Assembly: GCA_002690755.1 (NCBI GenBank)
Contig: NZFT01000111.1
Span: 1-14,993 of the forward strand
Origin: Phycisphaerae bacterium
Lineage (GTDB): Bacteria; Planctomycetota; Phycisphaerae; Phycisphaerales; SM1A02
Reading direction: 5' to 3'
Length of the DNA: 14,993 nucleotides
A program made the position numbers and the translations under genes. Below the pieces are notes generated by a model. That model did not search any database. It was not told where the DNA came from and saw only the letters and a list, made by a program, of their open reading frames with translations. This document shows, in pieces, positions 1-7,644 of the stretch; position 1 is the first letter of the stretch, and each line of letters starts with the position of its first letter.

Positions 1-337
1 TCTGGGACATTCGTTTCAGGGTGGCCGCTTCAGAATTCCCAATGGCCACCCCGGGGATCGCCGCCACGACCACGAACGCCCGCGCCGACGCGAGGTCGAG
101 GCGGGCCGGGGAGCGGTGGCTGAACAGGCAGTACCGGTCCGGGGGGGTCTGCGCTGCGCTTGCCGGCGGCGGCGCGAAGGAGTTCGGCGTTGCTTCGCAC
201 GTGCTCGTAGATGATCCAGTCGAGCGGTGTCCGGTGGCCAGTGCCCTTCCCGTTCAAGACGTGCCGGATTCCACTGGCTTTCGCCGGTCACGTGCCCTTA
301 CGATCGATGAAGGAAGCCGGGCGGCTACATTTCAATC
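1..337. other. Non-coding stretch upstream of the sulfotransferase
   Basis: No convincing gene is seen here. The left part is occupied by repeat copy 1 (5-110). Positions 111-337 have open frames on both strands but none has a good ribosome-binding site or recognisable domain. A short minus-strand stretch around 185-245 reads like a helix (TPLDWIIYEHVRSNAELLR) and could be a relic of a gene, but it runs into low-complexity Pro/Arg-rich translation and I do not call it. Confidence 0.5.
5..110. repeat. ~105 bp direct repeat, copy 1
   Basis: This copy matches 1517-1622 in the same orientation (offset 1512). Positions 13-56 are identical to their counterpart, as are 58-78, and about eight mismatches occur over the first 100 bp. 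The core holds an inverted repeat, GGGTGGCC at 19-26 and GGCCACCC at 44-51, with a GAATTC almost exactly at the centre. Read on the minus strand, both copies are open in the same frame, but the mismatches at 12 and 57 fall at second codon positions (Arg/Gln, Ile/Thr). That argues that nucleotide sequence rather than a protein is conserved. A mobile-element end or a duplicated tRNA-flanking segment is possible. Confidence 0.85.
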
Positions 338-1273
338 ATGAACGTTGAATCGTCTTGTCCACAACCGGAAGAGGAGAAGCGTGTTCCCGGTGAATCCGAG
401 TGGTTCACCCGAGGGCGTTGGTGGTCGCAGATGCCCGTGGAACCACCGGGCTTGAGACGTCGGATCGTTGGAGGCGTGCTCCAGATGGCGGGCCGTCTTC
501 GTGGCCCGGTTCGGGGACGAATCTGCTTGATTCATTCGGGTCGATGCGGAAGCACCGTCCTCGCGCGGATGCTCGAGGAGCATCCCGGCCTCTACTGGGA
601 CGGCGAGACGCTCGGCAGGAGATTGCGTTGGTGGCTGAACGAACACCCCGATGCCTATCTGGGGCCGCGTTCCGGAGCGTGTCCGTTCGAAGAGGTGAAG
701 CGTCGATTCTGGCGAAGTCCCGGTACTCGATTCGGCTTCGAAGTGATGCCGCGGCACCTCATGGCATTCGGTCTGACCGATATCGCGGCCTGTGAGCGTC
801 TTCTGGCAGGCGTGGGTGCCGGTCAGCGAATCACCCTGCTGCGTCGAAATCAGCTCCGTCGTCTCATCTCGACGGAGCGCGGAGCCATTCATGGAGTCAT
901 GCACGAGCGGGTTCGAGATGGTCGTGCGGCCGGCGGGAAGCGTCCCTTCGAAATGCCGCTCGACCGGCTTCATTCCTTCGCTGGGAAGCCGATGTCCATC
1001 GAGGAGGGGCTGACCGAGTACGCGTCGAGTGACGCGATGATCCCGGTCCTCGGCGGAAGCGATGCGCTGCACCTGGTGTACGAAGACGACGTCCTCGCCG
1101 ATCCGAGGATCGCCTACGAGAAGGTGGTCGCCTTTCTCGGGCTCGAGTCCACCCACCCGGAGGTGCCGCTCCGTCGCACCAATCCCGGGCGGCTGGAAGA
1201 CGTCGTCTCCAATGCGGCCGCGATCCGTGAGCGGCTCCGGAACACCTGCTGGGCGTGGATGTGTCATGAGTGA
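338..1273 (+). CDS. Sulfotransferase family protein
   Basis: Predicted PAPS-dependent sulfotransferase of 311 residues, transferring sulfate to an unknown acceptor, perhaps a surface glycan or lipid. The 5'-phosphosulfate-binding loop is HSGRCGST at residues 66-73, preceded by a hydrophobic strand (RICLI). The 3'-phosphate-binding region is LLRRNQLRRLIS, with Arg170 and Ser178 spaced as in the family. Near the C-terminus VYEDDVLADP followed by AFLGL matches the usual family end, so the protein looks complete. No signal peptide or membrane segment is visible, suggesting a cytoplasmic enzyme. The ATG at 338 has no good Shine-Dalgarno; in-frame ATGs at 431 and 485 also lie upstream of the first motif, so the N-terminus is uncertain. 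The gene stands alone between the two copies of the direct repeat, which suggests acquisition or local rearrangement. Family assignment is firm; the substrate cannot be deduced. Confidence 0.85.
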   Translation: MNVESSCPQPEEEKRVPGESEWFTRGRWWSQMPVEPPGLRRRIVGGVLQMAGRLRGPVRGRICLIHSGRCGSTVLARMLEEHPGLYWDGETLGRRLRWWLNEHPDAYLGPRSGACPFEEVKRRFWRSPGTRFGFEVMPRHLMAFGLTDIAACERLLAGVGAGQRITLLRRNQLRRLISTERGAIHGVMHERVRDGRAAGGKRPFEMPLDRLHSFAGKPMSIEEGLTEYASSDAMIPVLGGSDALHLVYEDDVLADPRIAYEKVVAFLGLESTHPEVPLRRTNPGRLEDVVSNAAAIRERLRNTCWAWMCHE

Positions 1274-1322
1274 ACCCAGGCGATCTTTCTCAATGGACGC
1301 AGGCGAGCGGGCTCCATGTAAT

Positions 1323-1354
1323 GGCCATTCGGAGTGGCCGTTTCAAGGAATCCG
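1323..1354. repeat. Small hairpin and degenerate third match to the repeat core
   Basis: GGCCA at 1323-1327 pairs with TGGCC at 1335-1339 (7 nt loop), about 50 bp after the sulfotransferase stop and followed by GTTTC, so it could be a weak terminator. The stretch 1332-1354 (GAGTGGCCGTTTCAAGGAAT and on) resembles the repeat core (GGTGGCCGCTTCAGAATTCC) with a few substitutions and a one-base gap. This suggests a decayed extra copy of the repeat end inside the flanked segment. The match is short and may be chance. Confidence 0.3.
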
Positions 1355-1419
1355 CTCGCCGATCCGTTCGGCGGTACGCGTTCACGCGTCGGAAACGGAG
1401 TTTTCGGCCCGGGGCGCGG

Positions 1420-1462
1420 CCTGCTTGGGAAGCTGACGCGCTACCAACTGAGCTACACCCGC
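1420..1462 (-). pseudogene. Truncated tRNA-Gly (anticodon CCC), 5' half only
   Basis: Read on the minus strand from 1462, the sequence has a tRNA acceptor strand GCGGGTG, TA, a D-arm GCTC-AGTTGGTA-GCGC, and an anticodon arm TCAGC-TTCCCAA-GCAGG with anticodon CCC at 1429-1427. After about 1420 the match stops: no T-arm with a GTTCGA-type loop and no CACCCGC to close the acceptor stem is found downstream. One D-stem pair (T-C) and one anticodon-stem pair (A-A) are also broken. It is therefore a 3'-truncated, decaying tRNA-Gly gene. Truncated tRNAs often mark insertion or duplication junctions, and this one lies beside repeat copy 2. Confidence 0.75.
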
Positions 1463-1472
1463 GGAGTCAAGA

Positions 1473-1491
1473 ACCCGCAATTCAAGCGGGT
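1473..1491. repeat. Perfect 6 bp inverted repeat
   Basis: ACCCGC at 1473-1478 and GCGGGT at 1486-1491 are separated by AATTCAA. It lies directly 5' of the tRNA remnant on the minus strand, between it and repeat copy 2. It could be an old terminator or processing hairpin; no T-run follows in either direction, so function is unclear. Confidence 0.4.
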
Positions 1492-1516
1492 CCTCGAAGG
1501 CCAAATAGTCGCTCAT

Positions 1517-1622
1517 GGACATTTGTTTCAGGGTGGCCGCTTCAGAATTCCCAATGGCCACCCCGGGGGTCGCCGCCACGACCACGAACGTCCGCCCCGG
1601 CCCGAAGTCGAGGCGGGCTGGT
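1517..1622. repeat. ~105 bp direct repeat, copy 2
   Basis: Second copy of the element at 5-110, same orientation. GGGTGGCC is at 1531-1538 and GGCCACCC at 1556-1563. It ends 26 bp before the stop codon of the beta-helix gene, so that gene's transcripts would read into it. The pair of copies brackets the sulfotransferase gene and the broken tRNA. The paired GTGGCC motifs recall the repeated terminal motifs of IS21-family insertion sequences, but this is from memory of pattern only and no istA/istB gene is present. Confidence 0.85.
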
Positions 1623-1647
1623 GGGTCGCGATGGAACCGAGGATGAG

Positions 1648-2724
1648 TCAGGCGCAGGAGCCCCAGTCCGCGATCGCGAGGCCGAGGTCCGCGCTGTCGA
1701 CCTGGCCGTCGCCGTTCAGGTCGGCCAGCGGATCGTCGCTGCCCCATCTCTCGAGGATGTACGCGAAATCGACGCCGTTGACGACGCCATCGCGGTTGAT
1801 GTCGGCGATGCAGGGGGGGATCGGGCAGTCGGTCAGGAGTTCGTTGCCGCCGAGATCCGTCCATTGTCCGAGGATGTTGGTGGGGGCCTGCGGGTCGGCT
1901 CCGGCGTTGTCGCACAGGAGGCAGTCCTTGAGTGAGACGTTGCTCCCACTCACGGAGGCGAGGGCGCCGGGGGCGGCAGAGTAGAACCCGCCAACATTCC
2001 CGGAGAACACGCACTTGTAGAACCTCGCTTCGCTGTCGTACTCGCAGTAGGCGCCGCCGGCGTTGTAGCCGAAGTTGTCCGCGATCAGGCAGTTGACGAA
2101 GGAGGGGCTCGAGTCGCTGCAGATGACGCCGCTCCCGCCCGCGGCGTCTTTCGATCCCTCCCATTGGGCGCGGTTGCTGGTGATCGTGCAATCCTCGATC
2201 AGCGAGTCGCTTCCCGACAGGTAGATCCCGCCGCCGGAGGGGTTGTTCTCCGCTGATCCATCGTTGCGGTAGAGGGCGGAATTACCGGTGATGGTGCACG
2301 ACTTGATCGTCGGACTGCAGTTGAAGACCTGGATTCCACCGCCATATCCGTGGGCGTTGCCGTCGGCGATGATCAGGTTCTGGATCACCGTCGTCGAGGT
2401 CTCTCCGCTGTTGAAGTAGAACACGCTGCTGTTCTCATCGACATCGAGGTTGGCCCCCGAGATCGTGGTGAGCAGCGTGCCGTCGGAGGCGACCTCGCCG
2501 GTGATCGTGTACGGCAGTCCCGAGGTGTTGATCTCGTTCTCGTTGTAGGTGCCGGCCTTCACCACGATCGTGGAGGGCGCGAACGCGTCGTCGATCGCGT
2601 CCTGGATCGACGTGTAGTCGCAGCCGGAGGGGCACACCGTGAATCTGACGCCGTCGACGCCGCTGGCGGATGCGGTGGAGCACGCGGCGAAGATCAGCGC
2701 GACGATGGCAAGGGAACGGGTCAT
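1648..2724 (-). CDS. Exported parallel beta-helix protein with C-terminal dockerin-like module
   Basis: 358 residues. A signal peptide (MTRSLAIVALIFAACSTASA) is followed by a right-handed parallel beta-helix. It opens with the typical YTSIQDAIDDA...IVVKAGTYNEN, a pectate-lyase-like first turn, then gives repeated turns with GGGIQV, GGGIYLSGS, C-T-I-T-x-N and C-L-I-A-D-N-type rungs up to about residue 285. The end (305-358) carries two calcium loops, DINRDGVVNGVD and DLNGDGQVDSAD, each followed by a Trp-Gly, as in dockerin-like tails of Phycisphaerae secreted proteins. A GAGAAGGA ribosome site lies immediately before the ATG. No catalytic lyase residues can be identified, so it may be structural or glycan-binding rather than enzymatic. 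It is divergent from the SOUL-family gene across 212 bp in which I see no convincing promoter. Confidence 0.85.
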   Translation of the reverse strand: MTRSLAIVALIFAACSTASASGVDGVRFTVCPSGCDYTSIQDAIDDAFAPSTIVVKAGTYNENEINTSGLPYTITGEVASDGTLLTTISGANLDVDENSSVFYFNSGETSTTVIQNLIIADGNAHGYGGGIQVFNCSPTIKSCTITGNSALYRNDGSAENNPSGGGIYLSGSDSLIEDCTITSNRAQWEGSKDAAGGSGVICSDSSPSFVNCLIADNFGYNAGGAYCEYDSEARFYKCVFSGNVGGFYSAAPGALASVSGSNVSLKDCLLCDNAGADPQAPTNILGQWTDLGGNELLTDCPIPPCIADINRDGVVNGVDFAYILERWGSDDPLADLNGDGQVDSADLGLAIADWGSCA

Positions 2725-2936
2725 GTCCTTCTCGCTCGGGGTGTTGGCTGCAAAAGAGACTCGACCCTATCCGCCGTTCCCCCGCAACGATCAATCATTT
2801 CGTCGTTCAAGGTGGAAGCCTGAGCGGATGACCACCGAGCGTGATCGGGTTTCGCGAGGGGTCTTCCAGATTGCTGACTCGGAATCCGCCTGGGGGCCGA
2901 ATTCGCGATCGATATCAAAGACCAATGGAGATACGC

Positions 2937-3584
2937 ATGGCTCGTCGATCGCGGTTCAAGAAGGTGGTTGCGGGGCTCGGAATCGGGGCTGCCGCGGTGG
3001 GGGTCCTCACGCTGGTCGGCTGCGTCCGCACTTCGGGCGGGACCTGGTACTTCGACGAGGCGCCGCTTCCCGAGGACTGGCCCGAACTCACGCCCGTCGA
3101 CGCGGTCGAGATTCGCGAGTACCCGACCTACCGGGCCGCGGTGGTGACCGATGACCGCGCGTCGGCCGGTCAGCGGCAGATGTTCGGCCCGCTCTTCCGG
3201 CACATCAGTTCGAACGACATTCCGATGACCGCGCCGGTCGACATGACCTACGAGTCCACCGGCGACACGGCGGCGGACGACCGCATGACCGCGATGGCGT
3301 TCCTCTATCGCACGCCGGACCTCGGTCCGCTCGGGACCGACGGCGTCGTCAGGGTCGAGGACGTCGCACCGCAGGCGTACGCGAGCACGGGGGTACGCGG
3401 CTCGTACGACGATGCGCAGTTCGCCGAAGCCCTCGCGCGGGTCCGCGCCTGGCTCGGTGAGCACGGGGAATGGCGACCGGACGGACCGCCGCGATATCTC
3501 GGCTACAACAGTCCGTTCGTCCCGTGGTTCTGGCGGTACGGCGAGGTGCAGTTGCCCGTGACCCGCGCCGACACCGACGGGTAG
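2937..3584 (+). CDS. SOUL heme-binding family lipoprotein
   Basis: 215 residues from the ATG at 2937, chosen because GGAG at 2927-2930 sits 6 bp upstream; the ATG at 2925 lacks such a site. A basic N-terminus and hydrophobic stretch end in a lipobox LVGC with Cys29, so the protein is probably a lipid-anchored periplasmic or outer-membrane protein. The rest matches the SOUL/HBP fold: VEIREYPTYRAAVV at the start, F..LFRHISSNDIPMTAPV (IPMTAPV at 95-101, the family signature) and a late WRYGEVQLPV strand. SOUL proteins are reported to bind heme or related tetrapyrroles, but many bacterial members are uncharacterised and no axial ligand can be assigned. It reads as a single-gene unit between a divergent neighbour and a downstream protease gene 241 bp away. 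Confidence 0.85.
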   Translation: MARRSRFKKVVAGLGIGAAAVGVLTLVGCVRTSGGTWYFDEAPLPEDWPELTPVDAVEIREYPTYRAAVVTDDRASAGQRQMFGPLFRHISSNDIPMTAPVDMTYESTGDTAADDRMTAMAFLYRTPDLGPLGTDGVVRVEDVAPQAYASTGVRGSYDDAQFAEALARVRAWLGEHGEWRPDGPPRYLGYNSPFVPWFWRYGEVQLPVTRADTDG

Positions 3585-3825
3585 CGACCGGCGGTCTGGC
3601 TGGTCCGGACGAACGCAAGCAGACAGAGACGTACGAACGACCCCGTCCACCGAGTACGCGTGCTTCGTCCGGCGAGCAGCGCGAGTGACCCTCGTCTGCA
3701 GCGCCGCGAATCGAGCGTCCGATGCGCCGGAAATGTGTGGCTCCTGGCCCGGGGTATGGCGTATATTCGTCATCGAACGCCCGCCAGACGGACGCGCCCA
3801 CGAACTGCAAGCCGAGGAAGATCCG

Positions 3826-6675
3826 ATGAGAGAGAGACCCCTCGCACGTCCGTTGCTCATCATGCTCCTGGGAGCAACCACTGCCGGGGCCATGGTCGGA
3901 GAAGCGGTCTCGGCGACGGACGAAAGCGCCGTTCGACCGGTCGTCGCGGGGCGTCTGCTCGTGGGTGAGCAGTACGTTCGCGAAGACGACGGCGTTCCCG
4001 GCTGGCTCGTTCAGCTGCGTGACGTTCGGGGATCGGGGGTGGATCTCGATCCTCGGGCACGAACGTCCATCGACAAGGTGCTGGCGGACGTGCCGATCGG
4101 CATCGAGATTCGCGACCGGTACGAACACGCCCTCATCGGCTTTTCCGCGTTCATGTCCGTGGAGACCGCGAACGCCCTCGCGCGGCACCCGCTCGTCGTT
4201 CGGGTCGAACCCGATCTCGTCGTGCACGGGACCGGCGACGACGAGATCATCAATCCCGATCTTCCCGACTCCTGGGGGCTGCGCCGGATCTCGAGTCCGG
4301 ACGGGCTCGCGCCCGTCTTCGATCCCTGCGGGGCCGACGGGGAGGGCGTCAACGTCATCATCGTGGACAGCGGGATCAACTCGGCCCAGACGGAGTTCGC
4401 GGGACGCATCACCACGATGCTGAACTTCTATCCCGACGACAATCCCGGGGGCGAGGACACCAACGGACACGGCACGCGGTCCGCCTCGATCGCGGCGGGC
4501 TCGATCTCGGGTGTGGCACGTGGCGCGTCGATCACCTCGCTTCGGGTCCTGGGCCCGCAGAACTCGGGTTCGGTCGCCAACGTCGTCGCCGGTCTCAACT
4601 GGATCGCGAATCCGGCGAACATCGGGACGCCGGCGGTGGCGAACATGTCCCTCGCGACGAACTGGTACGGAAGCCAGATGTTCATCATGAGCACCGCGAT
4701 CAACGCCGTCATCGGCCGGGGCATCCCGATCTTCGCCGCGGCCGGAAACTCCTCGCTGCCCGCGTACATGAACTACCCGGCCGCGAAGCCGGGGGTCTGC
4801 GCCGTCGGCGCTTCGGACGTCACCGATCGGATCGGCATCTATTCGAACTTCGGAACGCAGATCGGACTCTGGGCGCCGGGCAGCCTCGTCAGCTCGGCCG
4901 ACTGGAAGCACCCCGATGGCGGGCTCATGCTCCGGACCGGAACCTCGGCCGCATCGCCCTTCGCGGTCGGTGTCGCGGCGCAGTTTCTCCAGCGTTTCAT
5001 CACCGATGCCGACTACCAGGCGCCGAGGCAGGTCGTGGCCCGCACCTACCTTTCGCTGATGCAGAGCGCCGTCGAGGGGAAGCTGGCGAGTGACGACTCC
5101 GACCGATACGGATCCCCGCGGGCGAACGGGAATCTCGGGGGTGGAGCCAATCGACTCCTGCAGGTCTGTCCCGAGCAGACGGGCCCCGCATGCGGCGAGA
5201 CGCTCGCCTGGAGCGAGGGCGCTTCGTCGATCGTCTTCGGAGACGGAATCAGCGCCCTTCCGGCGGGCACCACGTGTCGCCGGGCGGTCTGGAATCCGGC
5301 CGGGCCCGTCGGCGTCATGTTCAATGCGGTGGCGATCGGTTCGGATTCGAGCGGTTCGCCGTTGTCGACCCTCCGGGTCAGGGACCGGGCGACCGGTTCG
5401 GTGGTCTGGGACGCGGCGTCCTCATTGGGCGGTGGATTCGGTTCCAACTACAACGACCTTCGCGTCGTTTCGAGCAACAACCTCGGACTCGAGATCGAAT
5501 GGGTTTCGTCGGCGTCCGCGACGGAGCCGGTCGGCTACGGCTATGCGGCCACCGCGCTCGTCGTCGGTGCGTGTTCCGGTGACCTCGACGGTGACGGTTC
5601 CGTCGGCGGTGCGGACCTCGCCGGGCTGCTCGCGGCCTGGGGCGCCTGCCCGTTCGAGGCACCCTGCCTCGGCGACCTCAATCTCGACGGCATCGTCGAC
5701 GGTGCCGACCTTCCGATTCTCCTCGGCCACTGGGGGGCGTGTCCGGAATGGACCGAACCGGGATTCATCCGGGACTGCAACGGCAATGCGGTGCCGGGCG
5801 GATTTCTCGGTGACAACGTGCTCGACGACGGCACCCGCATCTTCCTCGCCGATCCTGCGAACCTGAACCCGGAGACCACCACGGTCCATCTCGATTGCGA
5901 GGAACTGGCGTGGGACACGCTCGACGACGCCTATGCCGTCTCGCCTTCCGATCCCCGGCTCGGCGCCTGCACCACACCCGACGACGGCTGCGCCCAGTCG
6001 ACGCTCGCCCAGTGCACGGCGGTGAACGGCGTCTTCTGGGGTCGCGAAATCGCGTGCGAAGACGTCGGTGACGTGCTTCCGCTCGGCTCATTGGCCTGCG
6101 CCGCGGATGCGATCGCGACCGGATACCCGCCGGCCGAGAACCTCCCGTTCGTCATCGCGATCTCCCGGGACGCGATCGGCAACGTCTTCCGACAGCGGAT
6201 GCCCGCCGGACTCACGTCGATTTCGCGGCTCCGCTTCCTCGCAGCGCCGAGGCCGCTCGGTTACGGGCAGTCCAACGTCTCCGGCGTGACTCCGGGTCGA
6301 CACGGCCGGGCCATCGGAACGACGCCTTATCGAATCGTCATCACCTTCACCGATGGTGGGCCGGACCTGGTGGTCGATGCCTTTCCAGAGGTCGATGCCA
6401 CCGTCCAATCCTCCGGCCCGGTGGACTTCGAGCGATGCACCGTCGAAGACCTTCTGGCGCCTCAGGAACGGGAGATCGAGAGCGTCGGCATCCGCATGGT
6501 CCCCCGAGGTCCCTACATCGTCTCGACCGAATGTGCGATTCTCCTCGCGGGTGGATTCGGTTACGACGGGGCGTCGGACCTGCCCGCCGAAACTTCGCCC
6601 GACGGTGGTTTGACGTGGTACCCCGTGGCGAGTTCATCCCAGACCGGCCAGTTCAGCCTGTGCGTGGAGCCCTGA
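3826..6675 (+). CDS. Subtilisin-like S8 serine protease with internal dockerin-like module
   Basis: 949 residues from the ATG at 3826, with GAGGAAG 5 bp upstream; the frame stays open further upstream but lacks a site. Domains: signal peptide (about 1-30); I9-type propeptide (WLVQLRDV...SIDKVLADV...HPLVVRVEPDLVVHG, about 60-135); S8 catalytic domain with Asp181 in VIIVDSGI, His215 in NGHGTRSAS, oxyanion Asn308 in AAGNSS and Ser374 in GTSAASPF; a beta-rich domain (about 440-580); paired calcium loops DLDGDGSVGGAD and DLNLDGIVDGAD (about 586-640). A roughly 310-residue Cys-containing C-terminal region follows, opening with RDCNGNAVPG, reminiscent of the DCNGN repeats of planctomycete exported proteins. 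The triad is intact, so an active secreted protease is expected. The dockerin-like pair being internal is unusual. A TATATT at 3762-3767 might be a -10 box but no -35 is convincing. Confidence 0.92.
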   Translation: MRERPLARPLLIMLLGATTAGAMVGEAVSATDESAVRPVVAGRLLVGEQYVREDDGVPGWLVQLRDVRGSGVDLDPRARTSIDKVLADVPIGIEIRDRYEHALIGFSAFMSVETANALARHPLVVRVEPDLVVHGTGDDEIINPDLPDSWGLRRISSPDGLAPVFDPCGADGEGVNVIIVDSGINSAQTEFAGRITTMLNFYPDDNPGGEDTNGHGTRSASIAAGSISGVARGASITSLRVLGPQNSGSVANVVAGLNWIANPANIGTPAVANMSLATNWYGSQMFIMSTAINAVIGRGIPIFAAAGNSSLPAYMNYPAAKPGVCAVGASDVTDRIGIYSNFGTQIGLWAPGSLVSSADWKHPDGGLMLRTGTSAASPFAVGVAAQFLQRFITDADYQAPRQVVARTYLSLMQSAVEGKLASDDSDRYGSPRANGNLGGGANRLLQVCPEQTGPACGETLAWSEGASSIVFGDGISALPAGTTCRRAVWNPAGPVGVMFNAVAIGSDSSGSPLSTLRVRDRATGSVVWDAASSLGGGFGSNYNDLRVVSSNNLGLEIEWVSSASATEPVGYGYAATALVVGACSGDLDGDGSVGGADLAGLLAAWGACPFEAPCLGDLNLDGIVDGADLPILLGHWGACPEWTEPGFIRDCNGNAVPGGFLGDNVLDDGTRIFLADPANLNPETTTVHLDCEELAWDTLDDAYAVSPSDPRLGACTTPDDGCAQSTLAQCTAVNGVFWGREIACEDVGDVLPLGSLACAADAIATGYPPAENLPFVIAISRDAIGNVFRQRMPAGLTSISRLRFLAAPRPLGYGQSNVSGVTPGRHGRAIGTTPYRIVITFTDGGPDLVVDAFPEVDATVQSSGPVDFERCTVEDLLAPQEREIESVGIRMVPRGPYIVSTECAILLAGGFGYDGASDLPAETSPDGGLTWYPVASSSQTGQFSLCVEP

Positions 6676-6739
6676 AGCCACCGGTCTTCGCGTGCTGCCC
6701 GAGGATCTTCGAGCCGGATTCGCTCGGCGAAGCGGGGGA

Positions 6740-7243
6740 TCAGCCGGAGGCCGAACAGCCGTCGAGGATTCGATCGAAAGTCGGCCGCGAGGGGTCGGCG
6801 GTATCACCGCCGCCCGTGCGTTCGCCATCCGTCCAGGTCATCCAGTTCGAACACTCGAAGCAGATCAGATGGTCGGTCGTGACGCCGTCCAGCACGATGC
6901 GAATGGCGTGTCGCGGCCGGAAACAGTCGACGGCCATGCCACCCTGATGGTCGGCGATGCCCGTCTCGAACGCGGCGAGGATCTCCTCCCGGGTCTCGCG
7001 ATCAGCGATCCCGCACGCCTTGATCACCGAGTAGCGGTGCAGGAGCGTGGTACCGGGTGGTACGGGGTCGCCAGGGTATCGGTCGCCGTCGAGGCGATAG
7101 AAGGTCATCGTCCCCGCGGCCCGGGGGTCGGCGGTCGCGCCGGGCGCGGTCTTGCCATTGGTGCAACCGGCCGCAAGGCAGCACGTCGTCAGGATCATCG
7201 CGAAGAGGCTTTTCATGCTGACGCGGCTGAGTTGGTAGGGCAT
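6740..7243 (-). CDS. Small conserved lipoprotein with CFRPRHAIR and CFEC motifs
   Basis: 167 residues from the ATG at 7243, preceded by GAGGAG with 9 bp spacing; an ATG at 7216 would give a shorter signal peptide and is an alternative. A hydrophobic segment ends in lipobox LAAGC (Cys27), so a lipid-anchored exported protein is predicted. The mature part has FYRLDGDRYPGDPV, LLHRYSVIKACGIAD, GGMAVDCFRPRHAIRIV (Cys107) and HLICFEC (Cys128, Cys131). The combination of a CF.PRH.I motif followed by ICFEC recalls a widespread family of small uncharacterised bacterial proteins. The cysteines could bind metal or form disulfides, but no function is known to me. It is convergent with the protease gene, 64 bp apart. 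Confidence 0.75.
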   Translation of the reverse strand: MPYQLSRVSMKSLFAMILTTCCLAAGCTNGKTAPGATADPRAAGTMTFYRLDGDRYPGDPVPPGTTLLHRYSVIKACGIADRETREEILAAFETGIADHQGGMAVDCFRPRHAIRIVLDGVTTDHLICFECSNWMTWTDGERTGGGDTADPSRPTFDRILDGCSASG

Positions 7244-7485
7244 GCCGAAACACTCCTCGTGATCGTTCGCTCGAAGCATGTCCGACGCGTCGTGCGGTCC
7301 GGACGGGCGATCCTTCATCCGCCTCCCGATTCGAATCTACCAGCGATCGGCCCCGGAAAACGCCACCGGGCCCCCGGCGGGCCGCGTAGACCGAAGACGG
7401 GGTACCTTGAAAGTCACTTGGCCGTACCTCGACGTCCCGTCCCTCCAATCAGGACGCGCCGCGAACGCAGGTCGAGATCCACGCC

Positions 7486-7644
7486 ATGGGAACAACCGAA
7501 ATGTCCACCATCAGGTGTTCGTATCGATCCTCCAAGTCGCCGCGGCTCGCCGGCCTGCTCGTCGGCGTGATGATGGTCGGCTGGGCATCGTCGGAACGGA
7601 CCGATTCGCCGCCGTCCGGCGAGGACACGACATCCGAATGGTGA
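7486..7644 (+). CDS. Possible short exported peptide
   Basis: 52 codons from the ATG at 7486 (another ATG at 7501). The translation has a basic start (CSYRSSKSPR), a hydrophobic run LAGLLVGVMMVGWA, then a polar tail SSERTDSPPSGEDTTSEW, which is how a signal peptide would look. There is only a weak ribosome site. Its TGA overlaps the ATGGTGA at which the next short ORF begins. It could be the start of a single gene broken by a frameshift, or a chance ORF. No homology is recognised. Confidence 0.3.
   Translation: MGTTEMSTIRCSYRSSKSPRLAGLLVGVMMVGWASSERTDSPPSGEDTTSEW

Noticed and set aside
332..1267. Long open frame antisense to the sulfotransferase
   Set aside because: It mirrors the codon structure of the plus-strand gene, has no domain or ribosome site, and the plus-strand protein has clear PAPS-binding motifs.
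1390..1462. Intact tRNA-Gly gene
   Set aside because: Only the acceptor 5' strand, D-arm and anticodon arm are present; no T-arm or matching acceptor 3' strand is found.
5..1622. Integron cassette flanked by attC sites
   Set aside because: The repeats have an inverted core but lack the GTTRRRY and RYYYAAC core sites, and no integrase gene is seen.
1460..1622. Minus-strand coding gene through repeat copy 2 and the tRNA remnant
   Set aside because: The frame is open and partly shared with copy 1, but the changes are at non-synonymous positions and the frame runs through a tRNA, a known source of false ORFs.
3349..4911. 520-codon open frame antisense to the protease
   Set aside because: Arg/Asp/Gly-rich translation typical of GC-rich shadow frames; the plus strand encodes a complete catalytic triad.
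6718..6735. Terminator between the protease and the small lipoprotein gene
   Set aside because: TTCGC-TCG-GCGAA is only a 5 bp stem with a 3 nt loop and no T-run on either strand.
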